Assembly (NCBI GenBank): GCA_016839165.1
Contig: CP069300.1
Location: 6,706,001 to 6,770,000 of the forward strand
DNA from: Bradyrhizobium sp. PSBB068
GTDB taxonomy: Bacteria; Pseudomonadota; Alphaproteobacteria; Rhizobiales; Xanthobacteraceae
Direction of reading: 5' to 3'
DNA: 64,000 nt
The notes under the pieces were generated by a model, which was given only the letters and a program-made list of their open reading frames with translations, did no database searches and was not told the origin of the DNA. Below are positions 16,910-28,100 of the stretch, piece after piece (positions within the stretch are counted from its first letter, which is position 1; the number at the start of each line of letters is the position of its first letter). Both the position numbers and the translations under genes were made by a program.

Positions 16910-19900
16910 TCACCCCGCCGCAGCAGCCGTTTCCTTCGGCTTGCCCTCGTTCTTCCCTTCCGCGAGGTTGCGCACCACCATGTAGAAGATCGGGGTGAAG
17001 ACGAGGCCGAACAGGGTGACGCCGAGCATGCCGAAGAACACGGCGACGCCGACCGCCTGCCGCATCTCCGAGCCCGAGCCGGTCGACAGCACCAGCGGCA
17101 GCACGCCGAGGATGAAGGCGAACGACGTCATCAGGATCGGCCGCAGGCGGAGCCGGCAGGCTTCGATCACTGCCTCCAGCCGCGGCCTACCCTCGAGCTC
17201 GATGTCGCGCGCGAACTCGACGATCAGGATCGCGTTCTTGGCGGCGAGCCCCACCAGCACCACGAAGCCGATCTGGGTCAGGATGTTGACGTCCTGGCCC
17301 ATGATGCGCACGCCGATCGTGGCCGCGAACAGGCACATCGGCACGATCAGGATCACCGCGAACGGCAGGGTCCAGCTGCCATATTGCGCGGCGAGCACGA
17401 GATAGACGAACAACACGCAGATCGGGAACACGTAGAGGCCGGCATTGGCGCCGTTGACTTGCTGATAGGACAGGTCGGTCCATTCGAACGAGAAGCCGCT
17501 TGGCAAGGTCTCGTCGGCGATCTTCTTGATGGTGTTGAGCGCCGTCGTTGAGCTGACGCCCGGCGCCGGCTCACCCTGTAGTTCGGACGCCGAGTAGAGA
17601 TTGTAGCGCGCGACACGGTCGGGGCCCGAAATGTCCTTGAAGTCGACCACGCTGCCGAGCATCACCATGTCGCCATTGGCGTTGCGGGTCCGCAGCCGCG
17701 ACAGGTCGGTGGCCTCCTTGCGGAACGGCAGGTCAGCCTGTGCGGTGACGTGGTAGGTGCGCCCGAACAGGTTGAAGTCGTTGACATAGGTCGAGCCGAA
17801 ATAGGTCTCGATCGTGTCGGTGATGTTGGCGATCGGCACGCCGAGCTTCTGCGCCTTGACCCGGTCGATATCGACGAACAGCTGCGGGGTGTTCGCAGAA
17901 TACGGCGAGAACACCGATGTGAGGCTCGGCGACTTGCGCGCGGCCTGCACCAGCTCGTCGGTCGCGGACGCCAGCAGTTCGGGGCCACGCCCCTGCCGGT
18001 CCTGGACACGGATCGTGAAGCCACCGCCGGTGCCGATGCCGGGCACGGCCGGCGGCGGAATCACGATGATGAAGGCGCCCTGGATCACCGCCAGCCGCTT
18101 GCGCAGCTCGGCGGTGATCGCGTTCGCCGTCAGCCCCTTCTTCAGGCGCGCCTCGGGCTCGTCGAACACCGGGAACAGCGCCGCGGCGTTGCCCGCCTGG
18201 GTGCGCGTCGCGCCGGAGAAGCCGGCGAACGCCGCGACGCGAACGATACCCGGCGTATCCAGCGCGATCCGCTCGATCTCACGCACCACGGCCGTGGTCC
18301 GCGCCAGCGACGCCGCGCCCGGCAGCTGCGCCGAGATGATGACGTAGCCGCGATCCTGCGCCGGGATGAAGCCCTGCGACGTGGTCGCCAGCAGCCAGCC
18401 GGCACTGCCGATCAGTGCGAGATAGATCACGACCATCACCACGGTGTGCCGGATCACGAAGTCGGCGACACCAGCATAGCCATGGGCCAGCCGGTCGAAC
18501 ACCCGGTTGAACAGCGCAGTAAAGCTGTCCCAGCCGCGCGCGATGATGTTCCAGCGTGCCGGCGGTCGCTTCTCCTCGTGCGGCACCAGGATCTGCGAGG
18601 CCAGCGCCGGTGACAGCGTCAGCGAGCAGAAGCAGGAGATCGCGGTCGCGACCGCGATGGTCACGGCGAATTGCTGGAAGAATTGCCCGGAGATGCCACC
18701 GAGGAACGCAGTCGGCACGAACACCGCGCACAGCACCAGCGCGATCGAGACCAGCGCGCCGCCGACCTCCTCCATGGTCTTCAGCGCGGCGTCGCGCCTC
18801 GACATGCCGTGCTCGAGATGCCGCTCGACGTTCTCGACCACCACGATGGCGTCGTCGACCACGATACCGACTGCAAGCACCAGGCCGAACAGCGTCAGAT
18901 TGTTGATCGAGAAGCCGAGCGCGGCCATCACCGCGAAGGTGCCGACCAGCGACACCGGGATCGCGATGATCGGGATGATGGCAGGCCGCCAGCCCTGCAG
19001 GAACACCAGCACCACGATGACGACAAGCGCCATCGCCTCGTAGATGGTCTTGATCAGCTCATGCACCGATTGGGCGATGAATTCGGTCGGGTTGTAGCCG
19101 ATATTGTAGTCGAGCCCCTTCGGGAAGCCCGCCTTCATCCGCTCCATCGTGTCGGTGATGCCCTTGGCGGTCGCGAGCGCATTCGATCCCGGCCGCTGCG
19201 TCACCAGCAGAGCGACCGCGGACTTGCGCAGCAGGAAGCTGTTGGTCGCGTAGGACAGTGCACCGAGCTCGACGCGGGCGACGTCACGCAGCCGCACGGT
19301 GCGGCCGTCGGAGCCGGCCTTGACCACGATGTCCTCGAACTGCCTGATGTCCTTGAGGCGGCCGGTGAAGACGAGGTTGGGCTGGAACGCGCGATCGGCG
19401 ATCGGCGGCTCGGCGATCTGGCCGCCCGCGATCTGCAAATTCTGCGCCCGGATCGCCGCCAGCACCTCGGCCGAGGTCAGACCGAGATTGGCGATCCGGT
19501 CGGGATCGAGCCACAGCCGCATCGAATAGTCGCGCGCGCCGAACATCTGGATGTCGCCGACGCCGTCGAGCCGCAGCAGCTGGTCGCGCACCTGCAGCAG
19601 CGCGTAGTTGGAGATGTAGAGCTGGTCGAACGTGTCGTCGGGCGACAGCATGAACACGACCATCAGGATGTCGGGCGAGTTCTTGCGCGTGGTGACGCCG
19701 TTGCGCTGCACCTCTTCAGGCAGCCGCGGCTGCGCAATCGCGACGCGGTTTTGCACCAGCACCTGGGCCTTGTCGAGGTCGGTGCCGAGCTTGAAGGTCG
19801 CGGTGATGGTCAGCTGGCCGTTCGAGGTCGCCTGGCTGTAGAGGTACAGCATGTCCTCGACGCCGTTGATCTCCTGCTCGATCGGGGCGGCGACGGTGTC

Positions 19901-20080
19901 GGACACGGTCTGCGCCGAGGCGCCCGGATACTGCGTGGTGACGACGACGGTCGGCGGCACCACCTGCGGATATTCCGAGATCGGCAGCGTCGGATAGGCG
20001 ATCGCGCCGACGATCAGCAGCACGATCGACAGCACCATCGCGAGGATGGGCTGGTTGATGGAAAGCCTTCCGAGATTCAT
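16910..20080 (-). CDS. RND multidrug efflux pump, inner-membrane subunit (AcrB/MexB, HAE1 type)
   Basis: A 1,056-residue protein of the length typical for HAE1 pumps. N-terminal segment 1 (about residues 10-30), a large periplasmic loop, a cluster of segments about 335-560 with the proton-relay motif VGIVVDDAIVVVENVERH (paired Asp near residue 405), GGISGQFFQQFAVTIA (about 462-477), a second periplasmic loop, and segments 870-1035. It exports hydrophobic compounds by proton antiport as a trimer with the adaptor encoded immediately upstream (4-base overlap) and an outer-membrane TolC-like channel. No channel gene and no TetR repressor is present nearby, so the channel is supplied in trans. Confidence 0.95.
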   Translation of the reverse strand: MNLGRLSINQPILAMVLSIVLLIVGAIAYPTLPISEYPQVVPPTVVVTTQYPGASAQTVSDTVAAPIEQEINGVEDMLYLYSQATSNGQLTITATFKLGTDLDKAQVLVQNRVAIAQPRLPEEVQRNGVTTRKNSPDILMVVFMLSPDDTFDQLYISNYALLQVRDQLLRLDGVGDIQMFGARDYSMRLWLDPDRIANLGLTSAEVLAAIRAQNLQIAGGQIAEPPIADRAFQPNLVFTGRLKDIRQFEDIVVKAGSDGRTVRLRDVARVELGALSYATNSFLLRKSAVALLVTQRPGSNALATAKGITDTMERMKAGFPKGLDYNIGYNPTEFIAQSVHELIKTIYEAMALVVIVVLVFLQGWRPAIIPIIAIPVSLVGTFAVMAALGFSINNLTLFGLVLAVGIVVDDAIVVVENVERHLEHGMSRRDAALKTMEEVGGALVSIALVLCAVFVPTAFLGGISGQFFQQFAVTIAVATAISCFCSLTLSPALASQILVPHEEKRPPARWNIIARGWDSFTALFNRVFDRLAHGYAGVADFVIRHTVVMVVIYLALIGSAGWLLATTSQGFIPAQDRGYVIISAQLPGAASLARTTAVVREIERIALDTPGIVRVAAFAGFSGATRTQAGNAAALFPVFDEPEARLKKGLTANAITAELRKRLAVIQGAFIIVIPPPAVPGIGTGGGFTIRVQDRQGRGPELLASATDELVQAARKSPSLTSVFSPYSANTPQLFVDIDRVKAQKLGVPIANITDTIETYFGSTYVNDFNLFGRTYHVTAQADLPFRKEATDLSRLRTRNANGDMVMLGSVVDFKDISGPDRVARYNLYSASELQGEPAPGVSSTTALNTIKKIADETLPSGFSFEWTDLSYQQVNGANAGLYVFPICVLFVYLVLAAQYGSWTLPFAVILIVPMCLFAATIGVRIMGQDVNILTQIGFVVLVGLAAKNAILIVEFARDIELEGRPRLEAVIEACRLRLRPILMTSFAFILGVLPLVLSTGSGSEMRQAVGVAVFFGMLGVTLFGLVFTPIFYMVVRNLAEGKNEGKPKETAAAAG

Positions 20081-21348
20081 GGCTTCGCACCTGCCGCCGG
20101 CTTGGCATCTGCGGGAGCTTTGTCACCCGTCGGGGCCTGGGCCATTTTCGGCGTCACCTTGGCGCCGACGCGGGCGCGTTGCAGTCCGTCGACGATCACG
20201 TGATCTTCCGGCTTGAGGCCCTCGCGAATCACGCGCAGGCCGTCATCCAGCGGCCCGAGCGTGACCGCGCGTGCCTCCACCGTGTTGTCGTCCTTGACCA
20301 CGAACACGATCTTGCGCGACTGGTCGGTGGCAATGGCGGTATCCGGGATCAGCAGCGCCTCATAGGGCGAGGAGCCGATCAGGCGGACGCGGCCGAACTG
20401 GCCGGGCAGGATCGACAGGTCCTTGTTCGGAATCACCGCGCGGCTGCGCAGCGTTGCAGTGGAGACGTCGAGACGGTTGTCGATGAAGTCCATCTTGCCC
20501 TCATGCGAGGGCTTGGTCTCGCCGGTCAGCGTCACCTGCACCGGGTTCGCCGTATCGCGCGAGCTCGGGCGCCGGCCTTCGAACCACAGCTTGCTGTTGC
20601 GCTGATAGGTCGCCTCGTCGACGTCGAAATAGATGTAGATCGGATCAAGCGACACGATCGAGGTCAGCAGCGTCGCGCCGCCCTCGCTGCCCTGCACGAG
20701 GTTGCCGGGGGTCACCAGATGCCGGCTGACGCGGCCGGTGATCGGCGCCAGCACGTGGGAGAACTCGACGTTGAGCTGCGCGGCCTTCAGCGAGCCCTCG
20801 GCCTGCGTCTCGGCGGCGCGCGCCGCCTGCAATGCCTGACGGCGCTGGTCGACGACCTGCTCCGAGACCGCGCTGGTCTGCACCAGGTTGAGCCCGCGCT
20901 CGAGATCGCGCTTGGCAAGCTCACCCTTGGCCCGCGCGTCGGCGAGCTGGCCTTCGGCCTGCAGCACCACGGCCTCGAACGGCCGCGGATCGATGATGTA
21001 GAGCAGATCGCCGGCGTGGACGATCGCACCGTCCTTGAACTCGACGCTGTTGACGAAGCCGCCGACGCGAGCGCGGACCTGCACCTCCTCGATCGCCTCG
21101 AAGCGGCCGGTGAATTCGTCCCAGTCGGTGACGGTGCGCTTGACCGGCTGCGCGACGGTCACGGGCGGCGCCGGGGGCGCGGTCTGCGACTGCGCGGCCT
21201 TCTCTTCGCAGCCGCCGAGCGCCAGCGCGGCCAGCAGCCCGAGCGGCGCCAGGCCGCGCCAAAGGCCGGGCGATGCTTGGCGTCGAAGCGAATGGCGCCC
21301 GACGCCGCTCACCGGAGCCAGACGGTCCGTTCTGTCAATCGACCTCAA
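20077..21348 (-). CDS. RND efflux periplasmic adaptor lipoprotein (AcrA/MexA type)
   Basis: About 423 residues. A hydrophobic stretch LGLLAALALGGC ends in a lipobox Cys, so the mature protein is a lipoprotein. After it come the beta-barrel, lipoyl (VGGFVNSVEFKDGAIVHAGD) and alpha-hairpin parts of membrane fusion proteins, and a Pro/Ala/Lys-rich tail. Start choice: no ATG exists upstream in frame. TTG 21348 follows a GGGGGAGAGGGAA tract and is my choice; GTG 21312 would give a more usual signal length (lipobox Cys at residue 35), and TTG 21429 the longest form. The gene overlaps the pump gene by four bases and forms a two-gene operon with it. It faces a 760-base divergent gap before the giant gene. 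Confidence 0.9.
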   Translation of the reverse strand: MRSIDRTDRLAPVSGVGRHSLRRQASPGLWRGLAPLGLLAALALGGCEEKAAQSQTAPPAPPVTVAQPVKRTVTDWDEFTGRFEAIEEVQVRARVGGFVNSVEFKDGAIVHAGDLLYIIDPRPFEAVVLQAEGQLADARAKGELAKRDLERGLNLVQTSAVSEQVVDQRRQALQAARAAETQAEGSLKAAQLNVEFSHVLAPITGRVSRHLVTPGNLVQGSEGGATLLTSIVSLDPIYIYFDVDEATYQRNSKLWFEGRRPSSRDTANPVQVTLTGETKPSHEGKMDFIDNRLDVSTATLRSRAVIPNKDLSILPGQFGRVRLIGSSPYEALLIPDTAIATDQSRKIVFVVKDDNTVEARAVTLGPLDDGLRVIREGLKPEDHVIVDGLQRARVGAKVTPKMAQAPTGDKAPADAKPAAGAKP

Positions 21349-22079
21349 TTCCCTCTCCCCCAAAAGACCACGAAGCACGCCGACCAATGCAGGGCTACGA
21401 AAGTCGCAACTGAATTTGCGGTGTTTCAACGCGGATGGACCACCGCGATGCCGCGGCGGCGGACGTCACAGATGTAGCCGCCCCTCAGTGTGTTCAAGAT
21501 GGCCGCCGGATCAAGAAAATAGTTGCGTAGTCTGAAAGCCTTACGACGCGCTCGCGAAACCGTGACGACGAAAAGGGGCAGATTGGCTGGCCTATCGGAC
21601 GCGCGAGATCACAGACGAATGGTCCTTAATCAATCACAACGCGAATTCGTATCACAGATTCGTCACACCACGTCGAACTCGACTTTTGGCACGGAAACCT
21701 CCGCCCCGCAGCCGGCACGTCCGGCCGGATTCCCCCACTCTACCTCCCGCTGTAGGACAGGAATCGTCGTTAATGGCGCGGTTGTCATCCGTGCGCACAT
21801 TGACACTCGGTTGTATCGCCAATACGGTCATGGTTGCCAAAGCATGAATTTTTTTGGCCGCCGCCTATTTCTCGAACATTCATCGTATTTTGTCGCGGCG
21901 CGAGTGTGTGAAGGCGACTACGTTATGGCAAGCGCATTTGATCTTGCTGATGTCACGGCTCCGCGGACATCGCGGCTTTCCCGTATTGCAGGCGGCTTGG
22001 TGCCGACCCCCGTCGCAAGCGGTCAACTTCAGCGTGTGAACGGCTTCACACGTCATCGTTCCCAACAAATGTAATTCTT
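21349..22079. other. Long divergent intergenic region, AT-richer than surroundings
   Basis: About 730 bases between the efflux operon and the giant extracellular protein gene. Base composition is visibly more AT-rich than flanking genes, with runs such as GAATTTTTTTGG near 21845. Short overlapping frames lack protein-like composition and good ribosome binding sites, so I call no gene. It is long enough for regulatory sites of both operons; one candidate promoter (21800) and a hairpin (22080) are listed separately. Confidence 0.5.
21800..21828 (+). promoter_or_regulatory. Candidate sigma-70-type promoter for the giant gene
   Basis: TTGACA at 21800-21805, a 17-base spacer, and TACGGT at 21823-21828. 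The -35 box is perfect, the -10 box matches only three or four positions. It would give a leader of roughly 275 bases. Pattern match only. Confidence 0.3.
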
Positions 22080-22099
22080 GATCGGCTTGCACGCCGATC
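22080..22099 (+). promoter_or_regulatory. Hairpin directly before the giant gene's ribosome binding site
   Basis: GATCGGC (22080-22086) and GCCGATC (22093-22099) form a perfect 7-base stem with loop TTGCAC. The Shine-Dalgarno AGGAG follows two bases later, at 22102-22106. It could be an operator or an RNA element affecting initiation. Confidence 0.45.
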
Positions 22100-22111
22100 G
22101 CAGGAGTGCTC

Positions 22112-25100
22112 ATGACGACCATACCTGCTTATACAATCGGTGGTTTAACTCGCCCCGAACTTCAGCTCGATTCGACCGGCCATATCGTCCTCGATTCGGC
22201 CGCGTTGTCGTTCGCTGACACGTATGGTCTGCAATATCTCTACCTCGGCTGTCCTCCCGGCACGCCGTGGCCGCCGGTCACCGAATCGCTGGCGACGCCG
22301 GTTGACGCCAATCCAGGAAGCGGCACGGTCAGCGAAGGTGCCGCAGCCAACACCCTGGTCAACATTACCGCGCAAGCCGTCAGCAGCAGTGGCAATCCCG
22401 TCACCTATACGTTGACCGGCGATAGCTCCAATGGCGGCTTCAAGATTGATCCGAACACCGGCGTGGTATCGGTCGCCGACCCCACCAAAGTCAACTACGT
22501 GACCAGCCCGGGTCACGCCTACACCATCACGGTTCAGGCGAACGACGGCATAGCGACGAGCTCGCAGAGCTTCGTCATCGCGGTCACTGACGTCGCGCCG
22601 TCGACGCCGGTCGACAGCAACGCAGTCCCCAACAAGATCGCGGAAGGAGCCGCCGCCGGCACACCGGTCGGCATCACGGTAGTCGCGGCCGACATGAATG
22701 CGGTGACCTACAGCCTGACCGGCGATAGTTCGGGCGGCGGCTTCAAGATCGACCCCAACACCGGCGTGATCACCGTCGCCGATCCCAGCAAGATCGACTA
22801 CACGACCGCTCCCGGTCACGCCTACACCGTCACGGCGACGGCAAGCGACGGCACCCTGTCCAGCTCACAGACCTTCACGATCGCGGTGACGCTGGGCGCC
22901 GCCACGCACTTTGTCGTGAGCATCCCGGCCAACGGCACAGCGGGGACGCCGGGCTCGGTCACCGTTACCGCGCTCGATTCCCTGAACCACGTCGTCACCA
23001 ACTACACCGGCACGGTTCATTTCACGTCAAGCGACGGCCACGCCGTGCTGCCGGCCGACGTCACCTTGACCAACGGGGTCGGCAGCTTCAGCGAGACGCT
23101 GGATACCGCCGGCAGCCAAACGATCACGGCGACCGACACGGTCGATCACACCGTCACCGGGACGTCGAATGCCGAAATCGTGACGCCGGGCGTCGCCACG
23201 CATTTTTCTGTCAGTCTCCCCGCCAATGGCACAGCAGGGACGCCGGGCTCGATCATCGTCACGGCGCTTGATGCCTTCGGTAATGTCGCCACCGGTTATA
23301 CAGGAACCGTCCACTTCACCTCGACCGACGGCATTGCCGTGTTGCCGGCTGACACGACGCTGACCAACGGGGTCGGCACCTTCAGCGAGACGCTCGATAC
23401 CGCCGGCAGCCAGACCATCACCGCGACCGACACGGCGCACGGTGCGATCACCGGCACCTCGAATACCGAGACCGTGAAGGGGGGCGCCGCCACGCACCTT
23501 GTCGTGAGCATTGCCGCCAACGGTGCGGCGGGGACGCCCGGCACGGTCACCGTCACCGCGCTCGACGCCTTCGGCAACATCGCTACCGGCTATTCCGGCA
23601 CGGTGCACTTCACCTCGACCGACGGCCACGCCGTGCTGCCGGCCAACATGACGCTGACCAATGGCGTCGGCAGCTTCAGCGAGACCTTCGAGACCGTCGG
23701 CAACCAGACCATCACCGCGACCGACACGGTCAGCGCGGGCATTACCGGCACCTCGAACCCGGAAACAGTGGCGCCGGGGCCTGCGACCCATTTCACGGTG
23801 AGCATCCCGGCCAACGGAACCGCGGGCACGGCGGGTTCGGTCACCGTCACGGCGCTCGATGCCGGCAACAACATCGTCACCGGCTATTCGGGCACCGTGC
23901 ACTTCACCTCGACCGACGGTCAGGCGGTGCTGCCGGCCGACGTGACGCTGACCAACGGGGTCGGCACCTTCAGCGAAACCCTCGATACCGCCGGCAGCCA
24001 GACCATCACCGCGACCGACACGGTCCACAGCACGATCACCGGCACGTCGAACGCCGAGACGATCACGGCCGGCGCCGTCACCCATTTTGCGGTGGCCATC
24101 CCGGCCAACGGAACGGCCGGTTCGGCCGGTTCGGGCACGGTGACCGCACTCGATGCCTTCAACAATGTCGTCACGGGTTATTCGGGCACCGTCCACTTCA
24201 CGTCGACCGATGCCGCCGCCGTGCTGCCGGCCGACATGACGTTGACCAACGGCATCGCCACCTTCAGCGAGACCTTCGATAGCGCAGGCAGCCAGACCAT
24301 CACCGCGACCGACACGGCGCACGGTGCGATCACCGGCACCTCGAATACCGAGACCGTGAAGGGGGGCGCCGCCACGCACCTTGTCGTGAGCATTGCCGCC
24401 AACGGTGCGGCGGGGACGCCCGGCACGGTCACCGTCACCGCGCTCGACGCCTTCGGCAACATCGCTAGCGGCTATTCCGGCACGGTGCACTTCACCTCGA
24501 CCGATGGCCACGCCGTGCTGCCGGCCAACATGACGCTGACCAATGGCGTCGGCAGCTTCAGCGAGACCTTCGAGACCGTCGGCAACCAGACCATCACCGC
24601 GACCGACACGGTCAGCGCAGGCATTACCGGCACCTCGAACCCGGAAACAGTGGCGCCGGGGCCTGCGACCCATTTCACGGTGAGCATCCCGGCCAACGGA
24701 ACCGCGGGCACGGCGGGTTCGGTCACCGTCACGGCGCTCGATGCCGGCAACAACATCGTCACCGGCTATTCGGGCACCGTGCACTTCACCTCGACCGACG
24801 GTCAGGCGGTGCTGCCGGCCGACGTGACGCTGACCAACGGGGTCGGCACCTTCAGCGAAACCCTCGATACCGCCGGCAGCCAGACCATCACCGCGACCGA
24901 CACGGTCCACAGCACGATCACCGGCACGTCGAACGCCGAGACGATCACGGCCGGCGCCGTCACCCATTTTGCGGTGGCCATCCCGGCCAACGGAACGGCC
25001 GGTTCGGCCGGTTCGGGCACGGTGACCGCACTCGATGCCTTCAACAATGTCGTCACGGGTTATTCGGGCACCGTCCACTTCACGTCGACCGATGCCGCCG

Positions 25101-28100
25101 CCGTGCTGCCGGCCGACATGACGTTGACCAACGGCATCGCCACCTTCAGCGAGACCTTCGATACCGCAGGCAGCCAGGCCATCACCGCGACCGACACGGC
25201 GCACGGCGCGATCACCGGCACCTCGAATACCGAAACCGTCGCGCCGGGCGCCGCCACGCATTTCGTGGTGACCATCCCGGCCAACGGCAGGGCGGACGTT
25301 CCAGGCACCGTCACAGTCACCGCACTCGACGCCCACAACAACATCGCCACCGGCTATTCCGGCACGGTGCACTTCACCTCGACCGATGGCCACGCCGTGC
25401 TGCCGTCCAACATGACGCTGACCAACGGCACCGGCACCTTCAGCGAGACCTTCGGAACCGCCGGCAGCCAGACCATCACGGCGACCGACACGGTGAGTGC
25501 CGCCATCACCGGCACTTCGAATTCGGAAACGGTGGCGCCTCCGGACGCCCCGCCGGTCGTCACCGCGGGCCACACCCTGAACTACCTCGAGGCCCAGCCC
25601 GCGACGGCAATCGACCCGGCATTGACCGTCACCGATTCCGACTCGGCCAATCTGACGTTTGCGACCGTCCAGATCACCGGCAACTATTTCGCCGGCCAGG
25701 ACGTGCTCGCCTTCAGCCCCATTGGTGCCATCACCGGGGCGTTCGATGCCGTGCACGGCACGCTGACGCTGACCGGCAACGACACGGTCGCGCACTATCA
25801 GGCGGCGCTGGATGCGGTGACCTATTTCAACACCAGCAACAACCCGTCGGCCCTGGCCCGCACGGTCACCGTCATCGCCAGCGACGGCATCGTCGACAGC
25901 ACGCCAGTGACCGACACCATCAATGTCACGCCGGTCAACAACCCGCCGGTGGTGACGATCGGCGCGATCACCAACTTCAGCGAGCCGCCGGTCGGCACGC
26001 CGACCACGAGTTCCATCCCGGTCACGATCGCTCCCAACCTCACGGTTACAGACGTCGACAGCACCAATTTGATCAGCGCGACCTTCGTGCTGAACGACCT
26101 CAAGCCTTCTGACGCGCTCTCGATCGCGGGCCACGCCGGCTCGAGCGGCGACATCGGCAACATCCACTTCGCCATCACCAGCACGGCCACCACCGAAACC
26201 GTCACGCTGACCGGCACCGACACGATCGCGCACTACAATGCCGTGCTCGATGCCGTGCAGTTCAACAACACCGGCGAGCCCCCCGATACCACGGTGCGCT
26301 CGTATACCGTGACCGCACAAGACGATGGCGGCACCGCCAATGGCGGTCACGATACCGGTTCGGCGAACGCAACCCAGACCGTCACCGCGATCGACGATCC
26401 GCCAACCGCGACCGTGCCGTCGGATTCGTCGGTCGGCACCGCGTTCTCGCACACCAACCTCGCGATATCGGGGCTCTCGGTCGGCGACATCGATTCCGCA
26501 GGCCGCAATGAAACCGCAACGATCACGTCCAACCACGGCGCGTTGATCTTCGACACCACCGGCCTTGCCAGTTCCACCAACAACGGCAGCCACAGCGTTA
26601 CGCTCACCGGCACGATCGCGCAGCTCAACACCGCGCTGGCAACGCTGAACTACAACAGCGACAGCGGTTTCACCGGCTCGGACACCGTTACGCTGAATAT
26701 CAACGACAACGACCACACCGGCACCGGCGGCCCGCTCACGTCGGGACCGCAGAGTTTCCACGTCGGCGTCGTCCCGCATGTGTTCTACATCGACAACTCG
26801 GCCACCACGAGCCACAACCTCGGCACCCAGGCCGACCCGTACACCTCGATCGCGGCCTTCAACGCGGCGAATCCGGCAGGCGCAGGCGACTACGTCGTGC
26901 TCGAACACGGCACCGGCACCTACAGCGAAGCCAACGGCATCAGTCTCGCCAACGGCGTCAATTTGATCGGCGGCAGCCATCCGCTGCAGTTCACCAATCC
27001 GGTGACCGGCGCAACGGTCACCGCCAATGTCGGTTCCGGCACCGATCCGGTCATCCAGGTCACCGGCGCTCACAACGGCATCGACCTGCTCGGCACCACG
27101 GGCCACACCATCACCGGCGTCAACATCGATACCTCGGCCTCGACCGGTATCGGCATCAGCGACGACGGCAACAATGTCGGCACCGTCACGATGTCCGACA
27201 TCACGGTCAAGACATCCAGCGGCGCCGGCTTGAGCTTCACCCATGGCGGCACGATCACCGTCACCGGCAGCAACAACACCATCGCGTCCACGACCGGCAC
27301 CGCGCTCGATGTCGAGCACACCAACATCGGCGCCGGCAATCTCACCTTCAAGAGCATTTCCGCGACAGGCTCGTCGGGCAGTGCCGGCATTATCCTCGAC
27401 ACGACAGGAACGGCCGGCGGGCTGCATATCACCGGCACCGGGAGCGCGGGTTCCGGCGGCACCATCAACAACAAGACCGGCGCGGATATTCTCACCGGCA
27501 CCGATGCCGGCGGGCAAACCACGTCGGGCACCGGCGGAACGGGTATTTTCCTGCACAACACCGCCAACGTGTCGTTCACCGACATGTCGCTGCACGATTT
27601 CAGCAACTTCGCGATCTACGGCAACAACGTCACCGGATTCACCTTCGCCAGCGGCAGCATCAGCGGCGTCAACGGCACCAATAATGCGGGGAACCAGGAA
27701 GAGAGCAGCATCCGGTTCGACAATCTGCTCGGTACCTCGTCGATCACTGGGTCGAGCATTTCCGGCGGCTTCGACGAGAATGTCGACCTCTACAACACCA
27801 GCGGCACGCTGAACCGCCTGACGATGGATAGCGACACGTTCGGCTTGGTCGGCTCCGCCGGCAACGACAACGTCCGCGCGCAGGTCTTCAACTCCGCGAC
27901 GGCCAACTATACGCTGACCAACAGCACATTTGCCGGCACGCGAGCCGACTTCATCGCGATGGTTGCCAACAACAATTCGTCGATGGACGCCGTGGTCCGG
28001 AGCAACACGTTCCACAACGGCGAAACCATCGTTCCGGGCGGCGGAACGGCGGTCCATATTGCCAGCGGATCCGGCGGCAACGTCTCCGCCGCGACCACCA

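Noticed and set aside
18671..20203. Long forward frames opposite the RND pump (also near 3218-4345, 6751-8085, 38518-40356 and 43512-45551 on either strand)
   Set aside because: All are complementary shadows of confident genes and are rich in His, Arg, Asp and Gln, the usual signature of antisense reading in this GC-rich DNA.
21523..22074. Possible small gene of 183 codons in the divergent gap
   Set aside because: No ribosome binding site, no domain-like pattern, and several overlapping frames of similar length. Best seen as a regulatory region.
22895..25540. CRISPR array
   Set aside because: Units are 294 bp, contiguous, in frame and coding. There are no short direct repeats with unique spacers.
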